Part shown: positions 35,072 through 43,418 of the stretch, piece after piece
Position numbering within the stretch: position 1 is the first letter of the stretch
Layout: every line of letters begins with the position of its first letter
Assembly (NCBI GenBank): GCA_900109895.1
Contig: FOBR01000005.1
Location: 1-64,000 of the forward strand
Direction of reading: 5' to 3'
Length of the DNA stretch: 64,000 bases
DNA from: a bacterium A37T11
Lineage (GTDB): Bacteria > Bacteroidota > Bacteroidia > Sphingobacteriales > Sphingobacteriaceae
The notes under the pieces: generated by a model
Told to the model about the DNA's origin: nothing
The model's input: the letters and a program-made list of their open reading frames with translations, nothing else
Databases searched by the model: none
Translations under genes and position numbers: made by a program

Positions 35072-37180
35072 ATGCAAAGTTTCAGAACAGAGTTGGAAAA
35101 TCCCGTCGTTGAAAGGGATATTATTGACCTTGAAAAAAAGATACGTCAATTTCAGGAGGGGTTGATTCCGGAAGAAAAATTCAGGAGCCTGCGGCTAGCC
35201 AGGGGAATTTATGGCCAGCGGCAACAAGGCGTCCAAATGATCCGCATTAAAATACCTTTTGGCTACCTCACGTTCAAAAAGCTGTTGCGCATTGCTGATG
35301 TGAGTGATGAATACGCCACAGGAAATCTGCACCTCACCACGCGTCAGGATATACAAATCCATTTTGTAAGCCTGGATAAAACGCCTGAATTATGGGCAAA
35401 ACTGGATCAGGACGATATTACCCTGCGTGAAGCCTGCGGTAATACCGTGCGTAATATCACGGCATCGTATGCAGCAGGTATCGATCCTGATGAACCGTTT
35501 GATGTATCGCCTTATGCTTACGAATCGTTCACCTATTTTCTGCGTAACCCCATCTCACAGGATATGGGCCGCAAGTTTAAGATAGCCTTTTCTTCCTCCG
35601 AAAAGGATACCGCGCTGGCCTACATCCACGACGTGGGCCTCATACCCAAAATCAGGAAACAGGATGGACAGGAAATACGTGGCTTTAAGGTGGTTATTGG
35701 TGGTGGGCTGGGAGCCCAGCCGGCCATAGCCCACCTAGCCTATGAATTTTTAGAAGAAGACCAACTTATTCCTTTTATGGAAGCTCTGGTCAGGGTGTTT
35801 GACCGTTATGGGGAGCGCAACAACCGCAATAAGGCCCGCCTAAAATTCCTGATTGCTAAACTGGGTTTTGAGCAGGTGATAGCACTGATCGATGAAGAAC
35901 GGTTGGCGCTTAAGTCAACCAGTTATCTGGTGAACCGGAATATCCTCCCGGAAACGGTATTGCCGGATGCGCAGGAGTATCCGGAAGTGAATCTGGTCAA
36001 TGAAGCCAAATATCAGGCTTGGTTAAAAGCCAATGTATTTGAACAAAAGCAGTCTGGCTGGTATGCCATCAGTTCACGCGTTACCAATGGGGATATTAAA
36101 ACCGATACGGCTCGGAAATTGGTAGCTGCGCTTCGCGGTCATGTGGCCGATGATATTCGCATCACGCCCAATCAGGGATTGCTGTTTAAGTTTGCCCGCA
36201 AAGAGTCGTTGCCCTATTTGTTCACGGCGCTTGACAGTCTCGGCTTCGCTGAACCCGGTTTTGACAGCGTGGCCGACGTAACAACTTGCCCGGGTACGGA
36301 TACCTGTAACTTAGCCATTTCAGACAGTACACACATCAGCCGGGTGCTTGAACAAGTTATTGAGACCGAATTTCCCGAGCTGGTTTACAATAAAGATATT
36401 AAGATCAAACTAAGTGGCTGTATGAATTCATGTGGCCAGCACGGACTGGCCAATATAGGTTTTCACGGCAGTTCTATGAAAGCGCAAGGCAAGGTTATGC
36501 CAGCGCTGCAAGTGTTATTAGGTGGTGGTTCATTGGGCAATGGCGATGGCCGGGCCGCTGAAAAGATTATCAAGGTTCCCACCAAGCGCGGGCCCGATGT
36601 GGTGCGGATGGTGCTGGGTGATTATGAGCGGAATAGCGTTCATGATGAACGTTTCAATGACTATTACCTTCGCCAGGGCAAAGAATATTTTTACGATCTG
36701 CTGAAGCCTTTGGCCGATCAGTCATCCTTACAACCAAGCGATTTTATCGATTGGGGGCAGGAAGGTGAATTTGCGACCGCTATTGGCGTAGGTGAATGCG
36801 CCAGCGTGGTTATTGACTTGGTTGCTACCTTATTGGTTGAAGCCGAAGAACGCCTGCAATGGGCTGATGAAAATTTTGAAGCAGGCAGCTACGCCGATGC
36901 CATTTATCATGCTTATAGCGGGTTTATCCAATCTGCCAAAGCGCTCTTGCTGGACGAGAATGTGAACGCCAGCACGCAGATCAAAGTTTTGGAAGAATTT
37001 GATGTACGCCTGGTGGATACAGGCCGCTTTGCACTGCCAGGTGGGCTCAAGGAACAGGTATTGCGTATTAATAAACAAGAACCCAGCGAAAGCTTTGCAC
37101 GGCAATACCTTGCTGAAAGCCGTGATTTCTTAAAAAGAGCAGCGGAATGCAGGAATGCAGGTTTCACAGCCACCGCATAA
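35072..37180 (+). CDS. Siroheme [4Fe-4S] sulfite (nitrite/sulfite) reductase
   Basis: The 702-aa enzyme carries out six-electron reduction of sulfite to sulfide (relatives use nitrite). Ferredoxin-like half domains are visible (ARGIYGQRQQGVQMIRIKIP, TGNLHLTTRQDIQIHFV, and the repeat near 350). The cluster and siroheme ligands are TTCPGTDTC (near 406-412) and SGCMNSCGQHG (near 450-454). About 140 C-terminal residues after 560 form an added helical domain (VATLLVEAEERLQWADENFE, AIYHAYSGFIQSAKALLLD) that looks HEPN-like. The operon context with APS reductase and CysDN supports sulfite as substrate. It is the first gene of the operon; electron donor genes are not present here. Confidence 0.9.
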   Translation: MQSFRTELENPVVERDIIDLEKKIRQFQEGLIPEEKFRSLRLARGIYGQRQQGVQMIRIKIPFGYLTFKKLLRIADVSDEYATGNLHLTTRQDIQIHFVSLDKTPELWAKLDQDDITLREACGNTVRNITASYAAGIDPDEPFDVSPYAYESFTYFLRNPISQDMGRKFKIAFSSSEKDTALAYIHDVGLIPKIRKQDGQEIRGFKVVIGGGLGAQPAIAHLAYEFLEEDQLIPFMEALVRVFDRYGERNNRNKARLKFLIAKLGFEQVIALIDEERLALKSTSYLVNRNILPETVLPDAQEYPEVNLVNEAKYQAWLKANVFEQKQSGWYAISSRVTNGDIKTDTARKLVAALRGHVADDIRITPNQGLLFKFARKESLPYLFTALDSLGFAEPGFDSVADVTTCPGTDTCNLAISDSTHISRVLEQVIETEFPELVYNKDIKIKLSGCMNSCGQHGLANIGFHGSSMKAQGKVMPALQVLLGGGSLGNGDGRAAEKIIKVPTKRGPDVVRMVLGDYERNSVHDERFNDYYLRQGKEYFYDLLKPLADQSSLQPSDFIDWGQEGEFATAIGVGECASVVIDLVATLLVEAEERLQWADENFEAGSYADAIYHAYSGFIQSAKALLLDENVNASTQIKVLEEFDVRLVDTGRFALPGGLKEQVLRINKQEPSESFARQYLAESRDFLKRAAECRNAGFTATA

Positions 37181-37221
37181 AGAAACAATAAAAACAACAA
37201 CTAAACAAACGATACGAACAA

Positions 37222-37986
37222 ATGAACCATAGCCCCAAATTAACCTTGGTAGGTGCTGGCCCCGGGGATGCTGAACTCATCACCTTAAAAGGGGTTCGTT
37301 GCCTGGCTGATGCCGATGTGGTCTTATATGATGCGCTGGTCAATGAAGAATTGCTTGATTTTGTTCCCGTAAATGTTCCACGTGTTTATGTCGGCAAGCG
37401 AAGTGGCCAGCACAGTTATTCTCAGGACGAGATCAATACTCTTATCGTTGACTTTGCCAACCAATATGGGCATGTTGTCCGCTTAAAAGGTGGCGATTCA
37501 TTTGTTTTTGGAAGGGGTTATGAAGAACTTCGGTATGCCGAAGACCATGGGCTGCAAACTACCGTAGTGCCGGGCATCTCCAGCAGCATTGCCGTGCCCG
37601 AATTGCAAAAAATTCCGCTAACCAGCCGTGGGCTGAGTGAGAGCTATTGGGTCATTACGGCTACAAACCGGCATAAACAACTCTCAGCAGATATCTATAA
37701 AGCGGTCGAAACCAATGCTACGATCATTATTTTAATGGGTGTGGCCCGCTTACCAGAGATTCGGCAGCTTTACCTGGATGCTGGCAAAGGTGAAGTGGCC
37801 ATCGCGGTCATCCAAAACGGTAGCCTCCCGGAAGAAAAAGTGGTCGTTAGCAATATGGAAAATATTATAGAGGCCGTTAAAGACCAGCAAGTGGGTGCCC
37901 CTGCCGTCATTGTAATTGGCGAAGTGGTTAAGGAGCACGCTGAATATCAAAAAATCGTTGAAACCTATGTCCAGCACCCTTACTGA
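37222..37986 (+). CDS. cobA: Uroporphyrinogen-III C-methyltransferase (SUMT)
   Basis: The 254-aa enzyme methylates uroporphyrinogen III twice with SAM to give precorrin-2, the first step toward siroheme. Motifs are VGAGPGDAELITLKGVRCLADADVVLYDALV (SAM loop and tetrapyrrole-binding region), VYVGKRSGQHSYSQDEINTL, VRLKGGDSFVFGRGYEE and VVPGISSS, then PLTSRGLSESYWVITAT. It starts 41 bp after the sulfite reductase and its end overlaps the siroheme synthase fusion by 20 bp, so translation is likely coupled. Confidence 0.95.
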   Translation: MNHSPKLTLVGAGPGDAELITLKGVRCLADADVVLYDALVNEELLDFVPVNVPRVYVGKRSGQHSYSQDEINTLIVDFANQYGHVVRLKGGDSFVFGRGYEELRYAEDHGLQTTVVPGISSSIAVPELQKIPLTSRGLSESYWVITATNRHKQLSADIYKAVETNATIIILMGVARLPEIRQLYLDAGKGEVAIAVIQNGSLPEEKVVVSNMENIIEAVKDQQVGAPAVIVIGEVVKEHAEYQKIVETYVQHPY

Positions 37987-39460
37987 GCAAACAACCAACC
38001 GCTTGTTTCCGGTGTTCCTTAAATTGGAGACATTGCATACCTTGCTGGTAGGGGGGGGTACAGTAGGCCTTGAAAAATTAAATGCCCTGTTGGCAAACAG
38101 CCCGGACGCATTTGTGACCGTGATAGATCCGCATCCGTTACCCGGAGTGGCGGCATTGGCGGTAAAGCATCCAGGGGTCCATATCCAGCTTCGTAATTTT
38201 GAAGAAACGGACTTGCAGGGGCATGATATTGTGATTGTAGCCGCAGATGACAAAGCGCTTAGCGGTTCCATCAAAACGCTGGCAAATGGGCTCAACATTT
38301 TGGTAAATGTGGCCGACACCCCGGATTTATGTGATTTTTACCTGGCCTCCGTTGTACAAAAAGGTAATTTGAAGGTGGCCATCTCTACCAACGGAAAGTC
38401 GCCCACAATGGCTAAGCGCCTGCGTGAAATACTGGGTGAGGCCATCCCAATGGAGATCAACGAATCTCTAGATAATCTGGGGACCATCCGAAGCAATTTG
38501 AATGGAAATTTTGCAGCAAAAGTTAGAAAACTGAATGAGATAACCTCGGTGCTGGCTGAAGGCAAAAATGAAATAGCCCTACGGAAGATCAGCTTACAAC
38601 AAATTATGATCGGAATACTGGCGGCTTTGTCGCTAATGCTGGTTGGCCACATCCTATTGAGCTTTGTGCCGCTTAAGGCAATGGGGCAAACAGCAAGTAG
38701 CCTGATCAACAGCCTTGATATCACGTTTCTTTATTTCGTACTGGGCGGTTTTTGTGCGCAAGTCGTGGATGGGGCTTTGGGCATGGCATACGGCGTTAGT
38801 GCCACCACATTTTTGCTTACTATGGGTGTGCCTCCAGCCGCGGCAAGTGGCAGTGTGCACGCATCGGAGATTTTCACTAGTGGGGTTTCTGGGTTAATGC
38901 ATCTTAAATTTGGCAATGTGGCCAGTTCCCTATTTAAAAAATTGGTGCTTCCTGGGGTTGTTGGTGCTATTGTGGGTGCCTATATTCTTTCTTCTCTTGA
39001 AAATTACAATTCGTATATTAAACCGGTCATAGCTGCGTATACCTTATTTTTAGGGGTAAAGATACTTTTAAAGGCATTGGCGAAACGCAAAGTGAACAAA
39101 AAATTTAGGGCCGTCCGGCCGCTTGCCTTTATCGGTGCATTTTTAGATAGCATTGGCGGTGGAGGTTGGGGTCCAATTGTGACATCCACGCTCATTTCCA
39201 GGGGCGGCCACCCGCGCTATACGATCGGTTCGGTCAATCTCGCGGAGTTTTTTATCACGGTGGCTAGTTCCATTACGTTTATTTCCATGATCGGTCTTTC
39301 ACATTGGCAGGTCATTGCAGGGCTCATATTGGGCGGCATGATCGCTGCTCCGTTTGGTGCCATGCTCACCAAGCGTCTCAACGTGAAAACCGTGATGATC
39401 CTGGTGGCGATCATTGTGATGGTAACGAGCCTCCGGAATATTTATTCAATCATTTTTTAG
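37967..39460 (+). CDS. Fusion of siroheme synthase (Met8/SirC-type dehydrogenase-chelatase) and TauE/SafE (TSUP) transporter
   Basis: From ATG 37967 the product has 497 residues. Residues 10-160 are a precorrin-2 dehydrogenase/ferrochelatase: NAD loop VGGGTVGLEK (28-37), NVADTPDLCDFYLASVV with the conserved Asp117, and VAISTNGKSPTMAKRLREIL. After a linker (about 160-205) the chain becomes a TSUP membrane domain of about eight helices with the paired motifs GGFCAQVVDGALGMAYGVS (261-279) and GAFLDSIGGGGWGPIVTS (390-407). TSUP proteins move sulfite, sulfonates or sulfate-related anions. One chain would join cofactor synthesis to sulfur anion transport. An earlier in-frame ATG at 37916 lies deep in cobA and is less likely. 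No stop or frameshift lies between the domains. Confidence 0.9.
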   Translation: MSSTLTEQTTNRLFPVFLKLETLHTLLVGGGTVGLEKLNALLANSPDAFVTVIDPHPLPGVAALAVKHPGVHIQLRNFEETDLQGHDIVIVAADDKALSGSIKTLANGLNILVNVADTPDLCDFYLASVVQKGNLKVAISTNGKSPTMAKRLREILGEAIPMEINESLDNLGTIRSNLNGNFAAKVRKLNEITSVLAEGKNEIALRKISLQQIMIGILAALSLMLVGHILLSFVPLKAMGQTASSLINSLDITFLYFVLGGFCAQVVDGALGMAYGVSATTFLLTMGVPPAAASGSVHASEIFTSGVSGLMHLKFGNVASSLFKKLVLPGVVGAIVGAYILSSLENYNSYIKPVIAAYTLFLGVKILLKALAKRKVNKKFRAVRPLAFIGAFLDSIGGGGWGPIVTSTLISRGGHPRYTIGSVNLAEFFITVASSITFISMIGLSHWQVIAGLILGGMIAAPFGAMLTKRLNVKTVMILVAIIVMVTSLRNIYSIIF

Positions 39461-39470
39461 GGCTTTTGCG

Positions 39471-40196
39471 ATGGAAATACACACAGAAGGAAGCTTATTG
39501 TTGCACGAATTAACACAGGAACTGCCCGGACTGACAGCGCTTGATGGCCTGCAGGCACTTGTAAGCCACGCGGGCGAGGGGTTGGTGTTTTCAACGAGTT
39601 TTGGATGGGAAGACCAGGTGATCACCCATCTTATTTTTGAAAATAACCTACCCATTAAGGTATTTACACTTGATACCGGCCGTATGTTCCCTGAAACCTA
39701 TTATGTATGGGCACGCACACTTGAACGTTATGGCAGAGAGATCGAAGCCTATTACCCGCAAGCAGAAGCCTTGCAGCGGATGATCAGCCAAAAGGGCCCG
39801 TCGAGTTTTTACGAGTCGGTTGATAACCGCAAGGAATGCTGTGGCATCCGAAAAGTTGAACCCTTAAACAGGGCCTTAGAAGGACAGCAATGTTGGATCA
39901 CGGGCATCCGCGCTGAACAATCGGCCAACCGGCAAGACATGGTATCGGTTGAGTGGGACGCCGGCCATCAGCTGGTTAAATACCATCCGCTGTTTCAATG
40001 GACGCTTAAAGAAGTAAAAGAATATGTAAAGCAGTATAACATTCCTTACAATCCACTGCATGATAAAGGTTTTCCCAGCATTGGCTGCCAGCCATGTACA
40101 CGTGCGGTTGCGCCAGGTGAGGACTTTCGGGCAGGACGATGGTGGTGGGAAGACGCTTCGAAAAAGGAATGCGGTCTGCACGATGTTAAATCGTAA
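39471..40196 (+). CDS. cysH: Adenylylsulfate (APS) reductase, [4Fe-4S] type
   Basis: The 241-aa enzyme reduces APS to sulfite and AMP using thioredoxin. It has the PP-loop-like GLVFSTSFGWEDQVITHLI and FTLDTGRMFPETY. The cluster cysteines are CC (near 122-123) and C-x2-C (GCQPC, near 205-208), and the C-terminal catalytic ECGLH carries the nucleophile. The CC...CxxC set marks APS rather than PAPS reductases, which agrees with the absence of an APS kinase (CysC) gene or domain in the operon. It lies 10 bp after the transporter fusion. Confidence 0.94.
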   Translation: MEIHTEGSLLLHELTQELPGLTALDGLQALVSHAGEGLVFSTSFGWEDQVITHLIFENNLPIKVFTLDTGRMFPETYYVWARTLERYGREIEAYYPQAEALQRMISQKGPSSFYESVDNRKECCGIRKVEPLNRALEGQQCWITGIRAEQSANRQDMVSVEWDAGHQLVKYHPLFQWTLKEVKEYVKQYNIPYNPLHDKGFPSIGCQPCTRAVAPGEDFRAGRWWWEDASKKECGLHDVKS

Positions 40197-40218
40197 TTCG
40201 TAAATTGTAAATAAAAAA

Positions 40219-41124
40219 ATGAGTGTATATAAATTAGATTATTTAGATCAGCTGGAAGCGGAAGCTATTCACATCCTGCGGGAGGTGGCCGGGCAGTTTG
40301 AACGGCCGGCGCTGCTGTTTTCAGGAGGAAAGGATTCCATTACGCTGGTGCACCTTGCTGAAAAAGCTTTCAGGCCCGGCAGGTTCCCGTTTCCGCTGGT
40401 ACACGTAGATACGGGGCATAATTTTCCGGAAACGATCCAGTTTAGGGATGAGCTTATTGAACGGATCGGTGAGCGGCTCATAGTAGGGTACGTACAGGAT
40501 GCCATCGATGCAGGAAAAGTTGAGGAACAGACTGGTAAAAATGCCAGCCGGAATGCACTGCAAACGGTGACGTTGCTGGATGTGATCGCCGAACACCAAT
40601 TTGATGCCTGCATAGGTGGCGCGCGACGCGACGAAGAAAAGGCACGGGCAAAAGAACGGATCTTTTCGGTGCGCAATGAATTTGGACAATGGGAACCCAA
40701 GCGGCAACGCCCGGAATTGTGGAACATCTATAACGGGCGCATCCGCAAGGGTGAGAACGTACGCGTATTCCCGATCAGTAACTGGACGGAACAAGATGTT
40801 TGGAATTATATTCAACGTGAACAAATTGCCATCCCCGAAATTTATTTTGCCCATGAGCGGGAATGTATCGTGAGGGGCGGAAAACTGATGGCCGCATCGC
40901 CATTTTTAAATATGGATGCCGAGGATGTCCCTTTCCGTGCCAAAATACGTTTTCGCACCATTGGTGATATTACTTGTACTGCCGCAGTAGCATCAGATGC
41001 AGATACGCTGGATGCCGTAATCCGCGAGATCGGCGACTCCAAAATAAGCGAGCGGGGGGCAAGGATGGACGATCTGGTCTCTGAATCGGCCATGGAAGAG
41101 CGCAAAAAGAACGGATATTTTTAG
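40219..41124 (+). CDS. cysD: Sulfate adenylyltransferase subunit 2
   Basis: The 301-aa subunit makes APS from sulfate and ATP together with CysN. It has the PP-loop LLFSGGKDSITLVHLAEKAF and PFPLVHVDTGHNFPETIQFRDEL, CIGGARRDEEKARAKERIFSVR, and VFPISNWTEQDVWNYIQREQI, all typical and full length. It ends RKKNGYF, as most CysD proteins do. It is followed by cysN after 37 bp. Confidence 0.97.
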   Translation: MSVYKLDYLDQLEAEAIHILREVAGQFERPALLFSGGKDSITLVHLAEKAFRPGRFPFPLVHVDTGHNFPETIQFRDELIERIGERLIVGYVQDAIDAGKVEEQTGKNASRNALQTVTLLDVIAEHQFDACIGGARRDEEKARAKERIFSVRNEFGQWEPKRQRPELWNIYNGRIRKGENVRVFPISNWTEQDVWNYIQREQIAIPEIYFAHERECIVRGGKLMAASPFLNMDAEDVPFRAKIRFRTIGDITCTAAVASDADTLDAVIREIGDSKISERGARMDDLVSESAMEERKKNGYF

Positions 41125-41161
41125 AAACCCGATTTAGAAACCCGATAAAACACATCCATAC

Positions 41162-42418
41162 ATGGATATATTACGATTTTTAACCGCAGGCAGTGTAGAT
41201 GATGGGAAAAGTACGCTTATTGGCCGCCTGCTATACGATACCGACAATATTCTGGAAGATCAACTGGAAGCCATTGAACGGTCAAACCGGAAAAACGACG
41301 ATGGCAGCATCAACCTCGCCGTCCTGACAGACGGGCTAAAATCAGAGCGCGAGCAGGGAATCACGATTGATGTGGCCTATAAATATTTTAGTACCGCGAA
41401 ACGCAAATTTATTATTGCCGATACTCCGGGCCATATTCAATATACCCGAAACATGGTGACAGGAGCCTCTACGGCCAACCTGGCCATTATTTTAGTGGAT
41501 GCCAGGAAAGGTTTGGTTGAGCAAACACACCGGCACTCATTTATTGCTTCTCTGCTGGGCATACCCCATGTAGTTTTGGCCATTAATAAAATGGACCTGG
41601 TGGATTATGACCAGGCGGTTTTTGATAAAATTGCCAATGATTACCGCCATTTCGTAGAGCAGCTCGCTATTCATCAATATACATTTATACCCGTCAGCGC
41701 ACTTAAAGGTGATAATATTGCCAGCCGATCTGCTGAGATGCCCTGGTATGATGGCCCCAGCTTACTTGAGTTTCTTGAAGAAGTACCCCTGGCATCAAAA
41801 GGGGATGTAAACTTGGAAAATAGCCGTTTTCCGGTGCAGTGGGTCATCAGGCCCCATGCCGAACAATACCATGATTACCGCGGATACGCTGGGAAGATCA
41901 CCAGCGGCATCTTCCGTATTGGTGACAAAGTGACGGTGGAGCCTTCAGGTATTCCATCGCACATCAAAGCCATTGAAGTAGGCGGACAGAAAACCGAAGT
42001 CGCCTTCGCGCCCATGGCAGCCGTATTGCATTTGGAAGACGAAATCGATGTGGGCCGCGGTGATACATTGGTTAAAAGCGATGGCCAAGTATATGTTACA
42101 CAGACTTTAGAAGGCGATATCTGCTGGATGGACAATCGTCCCCTCAATCCCGATTTAAAATACATTATCCAACATAACAGTAAGCAGACCCTTTGTTACT
42201 TAAGAGACGTGCTGTACAAAGTTAACGTTAACAGCCTTGAAAAGAATTATACCGATACTTCATTGGGTCTCAATGATATCGGAAGAGTGGTTATCCAAAC
42301 GGCCGAACCCTTGGTGGTAGACCTGTATGAGGATAACCGCAGTAATGGATCTGCCATTATCATTGATGAGCGCAGTAATGTGACCGTTGGAGCAGTCATG
42401 ATCAGGTCGGCAGAGTAA
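41162..42418 (+). CDS. cysN: Sulfate adenylyltransferase subunit 1 (GTPase)
   Basis: The 418-aa GTPase drives CysD. G1 is GSVDDGKSTLIGRLLYD, switch region GITIDVAYKYF, G3 ADTPGH, G4 NKMD, followed by EF-Tu-like beta-barrel domains (WVIRPHAEQYHDYRGYAGKI). There is no C-terminal CysC kinase domain, consistent with the APS-type reductase two genes earlier. It is the last gene of the operon, ending 120 bp before a terminator. Confidence 0.96.
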   Translation: MDILRFLTAGSVDDGKSTLIGRLLYDTDNILEDQLEAIERSNRKNDDGSINLAVLTDGLKSEREQGITIDVAYKYFSTAKRKFIIADTPGHIQYTRNMVTGASTANLAIILVDARKGLVEQTHRHSFIASLLGIPHVVLAINKMDLVDYDQAVFDKIANDYRHFVEQLAIHQYTFIPVSALKGDNIASRSAEMPWYDGPSLLEFLEEVPLASKGDVNLENSRFPVQWVIRPHAEQYHDYRGYAGKITSGIFRIGDKVTVEPSGIPSHIKAIEVGGQKTEVAFAPMAAVLHLEDEIDVGRGDTLVKSDGQVYVTQTLEGDICWMDNRPLNPDLKYIIQHNSKQTLCYLRDVLYKVNVNSLEKNYTDTSLGLNDIGRVVIQTAEPLVVDLYEDNRSNGSAIIIDERSNVTVGAVMIRSAE

Positions 42419-42537
42419 TTTTTTCGTCAGATTGACAATTTTAAATTTTTAAAAAGCTGTAAAATTTTGCATCAATTATTTGCAGATTCCAATATTTCGT
42501 TTTATATTCGGTGACCCAATTACAAACCTGATATTTA

Positions 42538-42579
42538 AAGCAGGATAGGAGCACCCTTTCCTGCTTCTTTATTTTAATT
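42538..42579 (+). terminator. Intrinsic terminator of the sulfate assimilation operon
   Basis: AAGCAGGA (42538-42545) and TCCTGCTT (42559-42566) pair around a 13-nt loop, followed by CTTTATTTTAATTT. Confidence 0.7.
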
Positions 42580-42686
42580 TTGGCACAGTGTTTGAAGATC
42601 AATTGTAAGTTTGTCTAAATAATTTGCTAAAGCGGTTGAGCAGGCAAGATAACAACGATAAGTGTTATTAATTTGACAAACGAAAG

Positions 42687-42717
42687 TTGCAAGAGTTTAA
42701 ATTATAAGTTACTTTTG
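42687..42717 (+). promoter_or_regulatory. Strong orphan promoter upstream of a candidate small RNA
   Basis: TTG (42687-42689), 20 bp, TACTTTTG (42710-42717) matches the Bacteroidetes consensus well. No rightward coding frame follows; the only downstream feature is a strong terminator, so it should drive a short non-coding RNA starting near 42723. Confidence 0.65.
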
Positions 42718-42721
42718 TAAC

Positions 42722-42825
42722 GCAAACAGGTCGAAAGTGATCAGTTTAAAAAGTCTTTTCATAATTTAGGTTTATAATTGGTTAGTGAAAATCCCGGTGC
42801 CCATCACCGGGGTTTTTCTTTTTTT
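42722..42825 (+). ncRNA. Candidate intergenic small RNA of about 100 nt
   Basis: The predicted transcript runs from about 42723 to the T-tract after the stem CCCGGTG (42793-42799), loop CCCAT, CACCGGG (42805-42811), followed by G and a T5-C-T7 run (42813-42825). The body is AT rich, with a GGTCGAAAGTGATCAG segment near the 5' end. The operon upstream already has its own terminator at 42538, so this second promoter-terminator unit is independent. The terminator tail overlaps the 3' end of the leftward glutathione peroxidase gene by 2 bp. I cannot place it in a known RNA family. Confidence 0.55.
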
Positions 42826-43342
42826 ACAACTGACCTGTAATAGCCGGATCCAGCGGCGTTACTTTTGACCGAAAGCGATGAATCAGATGACCATTTTCAT
42901 CAATCAAGAACTTCTCAAAGTTCCAGGCGATCTCACCCGTAAAATCCGGATTTTCGGTACTGGTTAGGTATTTGAATAACGGGTTAATATCGTCACCTTT
43001 TACACTGCTTTTTTCGGCCAGCGGAAAGGTTACGCCATAGTTCTTTTCACAAAACTCGGCTATTTCCTCATTCTTTCCGGGTTCCTGACTTCCAAAGTTA
43101 TTGGCCGGGAAACCAATGACCACTACTTTTCCCTTGTATTTTTCAGAAAGTTCCTGCAGCGCTTTGTACTGCGGGGTAAACCCACATTTGGAGGCCGTAT
43201 TGACCAATAGCAACTTTTTTCCTTTATACTTGGAAAGATCAATTTCTTTTCCGTCAATGCCTTTAAATTTAAAAGCATAGACATCAGTGGGGGGAGGGGA
43301 GGTTAGGTTCATACAAACCATCATCATCATTACGTGTAACAT
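42824..43342 (-). CDS. Glutathione peroxidase family thiol peroxidase
   Basis: The 172-aa protein has the GPx catalytic set: NTASKCGFTPQY with peroxidatic Cys53, IGFPANNFGSQEP with Gln86, and WNFEKFLID with Trp140. It uses Cys, not Sec. The first 19 residues (MLHVMMMMVCMNLTSPPPT) are hydrophobic and may act as a short signal or anchor; bacterial members of this type usually take electrons from thioredoxin. It is monocistronic, and its 3' end meets the candidate small RNA. Confidence 0.92.
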   Translation of the reverse strand: MLHVMMMMVCMNLTSPPPTDVYAFKFKGIDGKEIDLSKYKGKKLLLVNTASKCGFTPQYKALQELSEKYKGKVVVIGFPANNFGSQEPGKNEEIAEFCEKNYGVTFPLAEKSSVKGDDINPLFKYLTSTENPDFTGEIAWNFEKFLIDENGHLIHRFRSKVTPLDPAITGQL

Positions 43343-43418
43343 CGTTTTTTAAATTAATGAGTTATTAAAATGAATGCATTAAACTATAAAGATAAGTAAT
43401 TTAAGCGTAGGTTTGTTT

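Noticed and set aside
41162-42418. CysNC fusion with APS kinase
   Set aside because: The protein ends after the EF-Tu-like barrel at 418 aa, with no second P-loop; no CysC domain is present.
42824-43342. Selenocysteine form of glutathione peroxidase
   Set aside because: The catalytic position is an ordinary Cys codon (SKCGFT) with no in-frame TGA.
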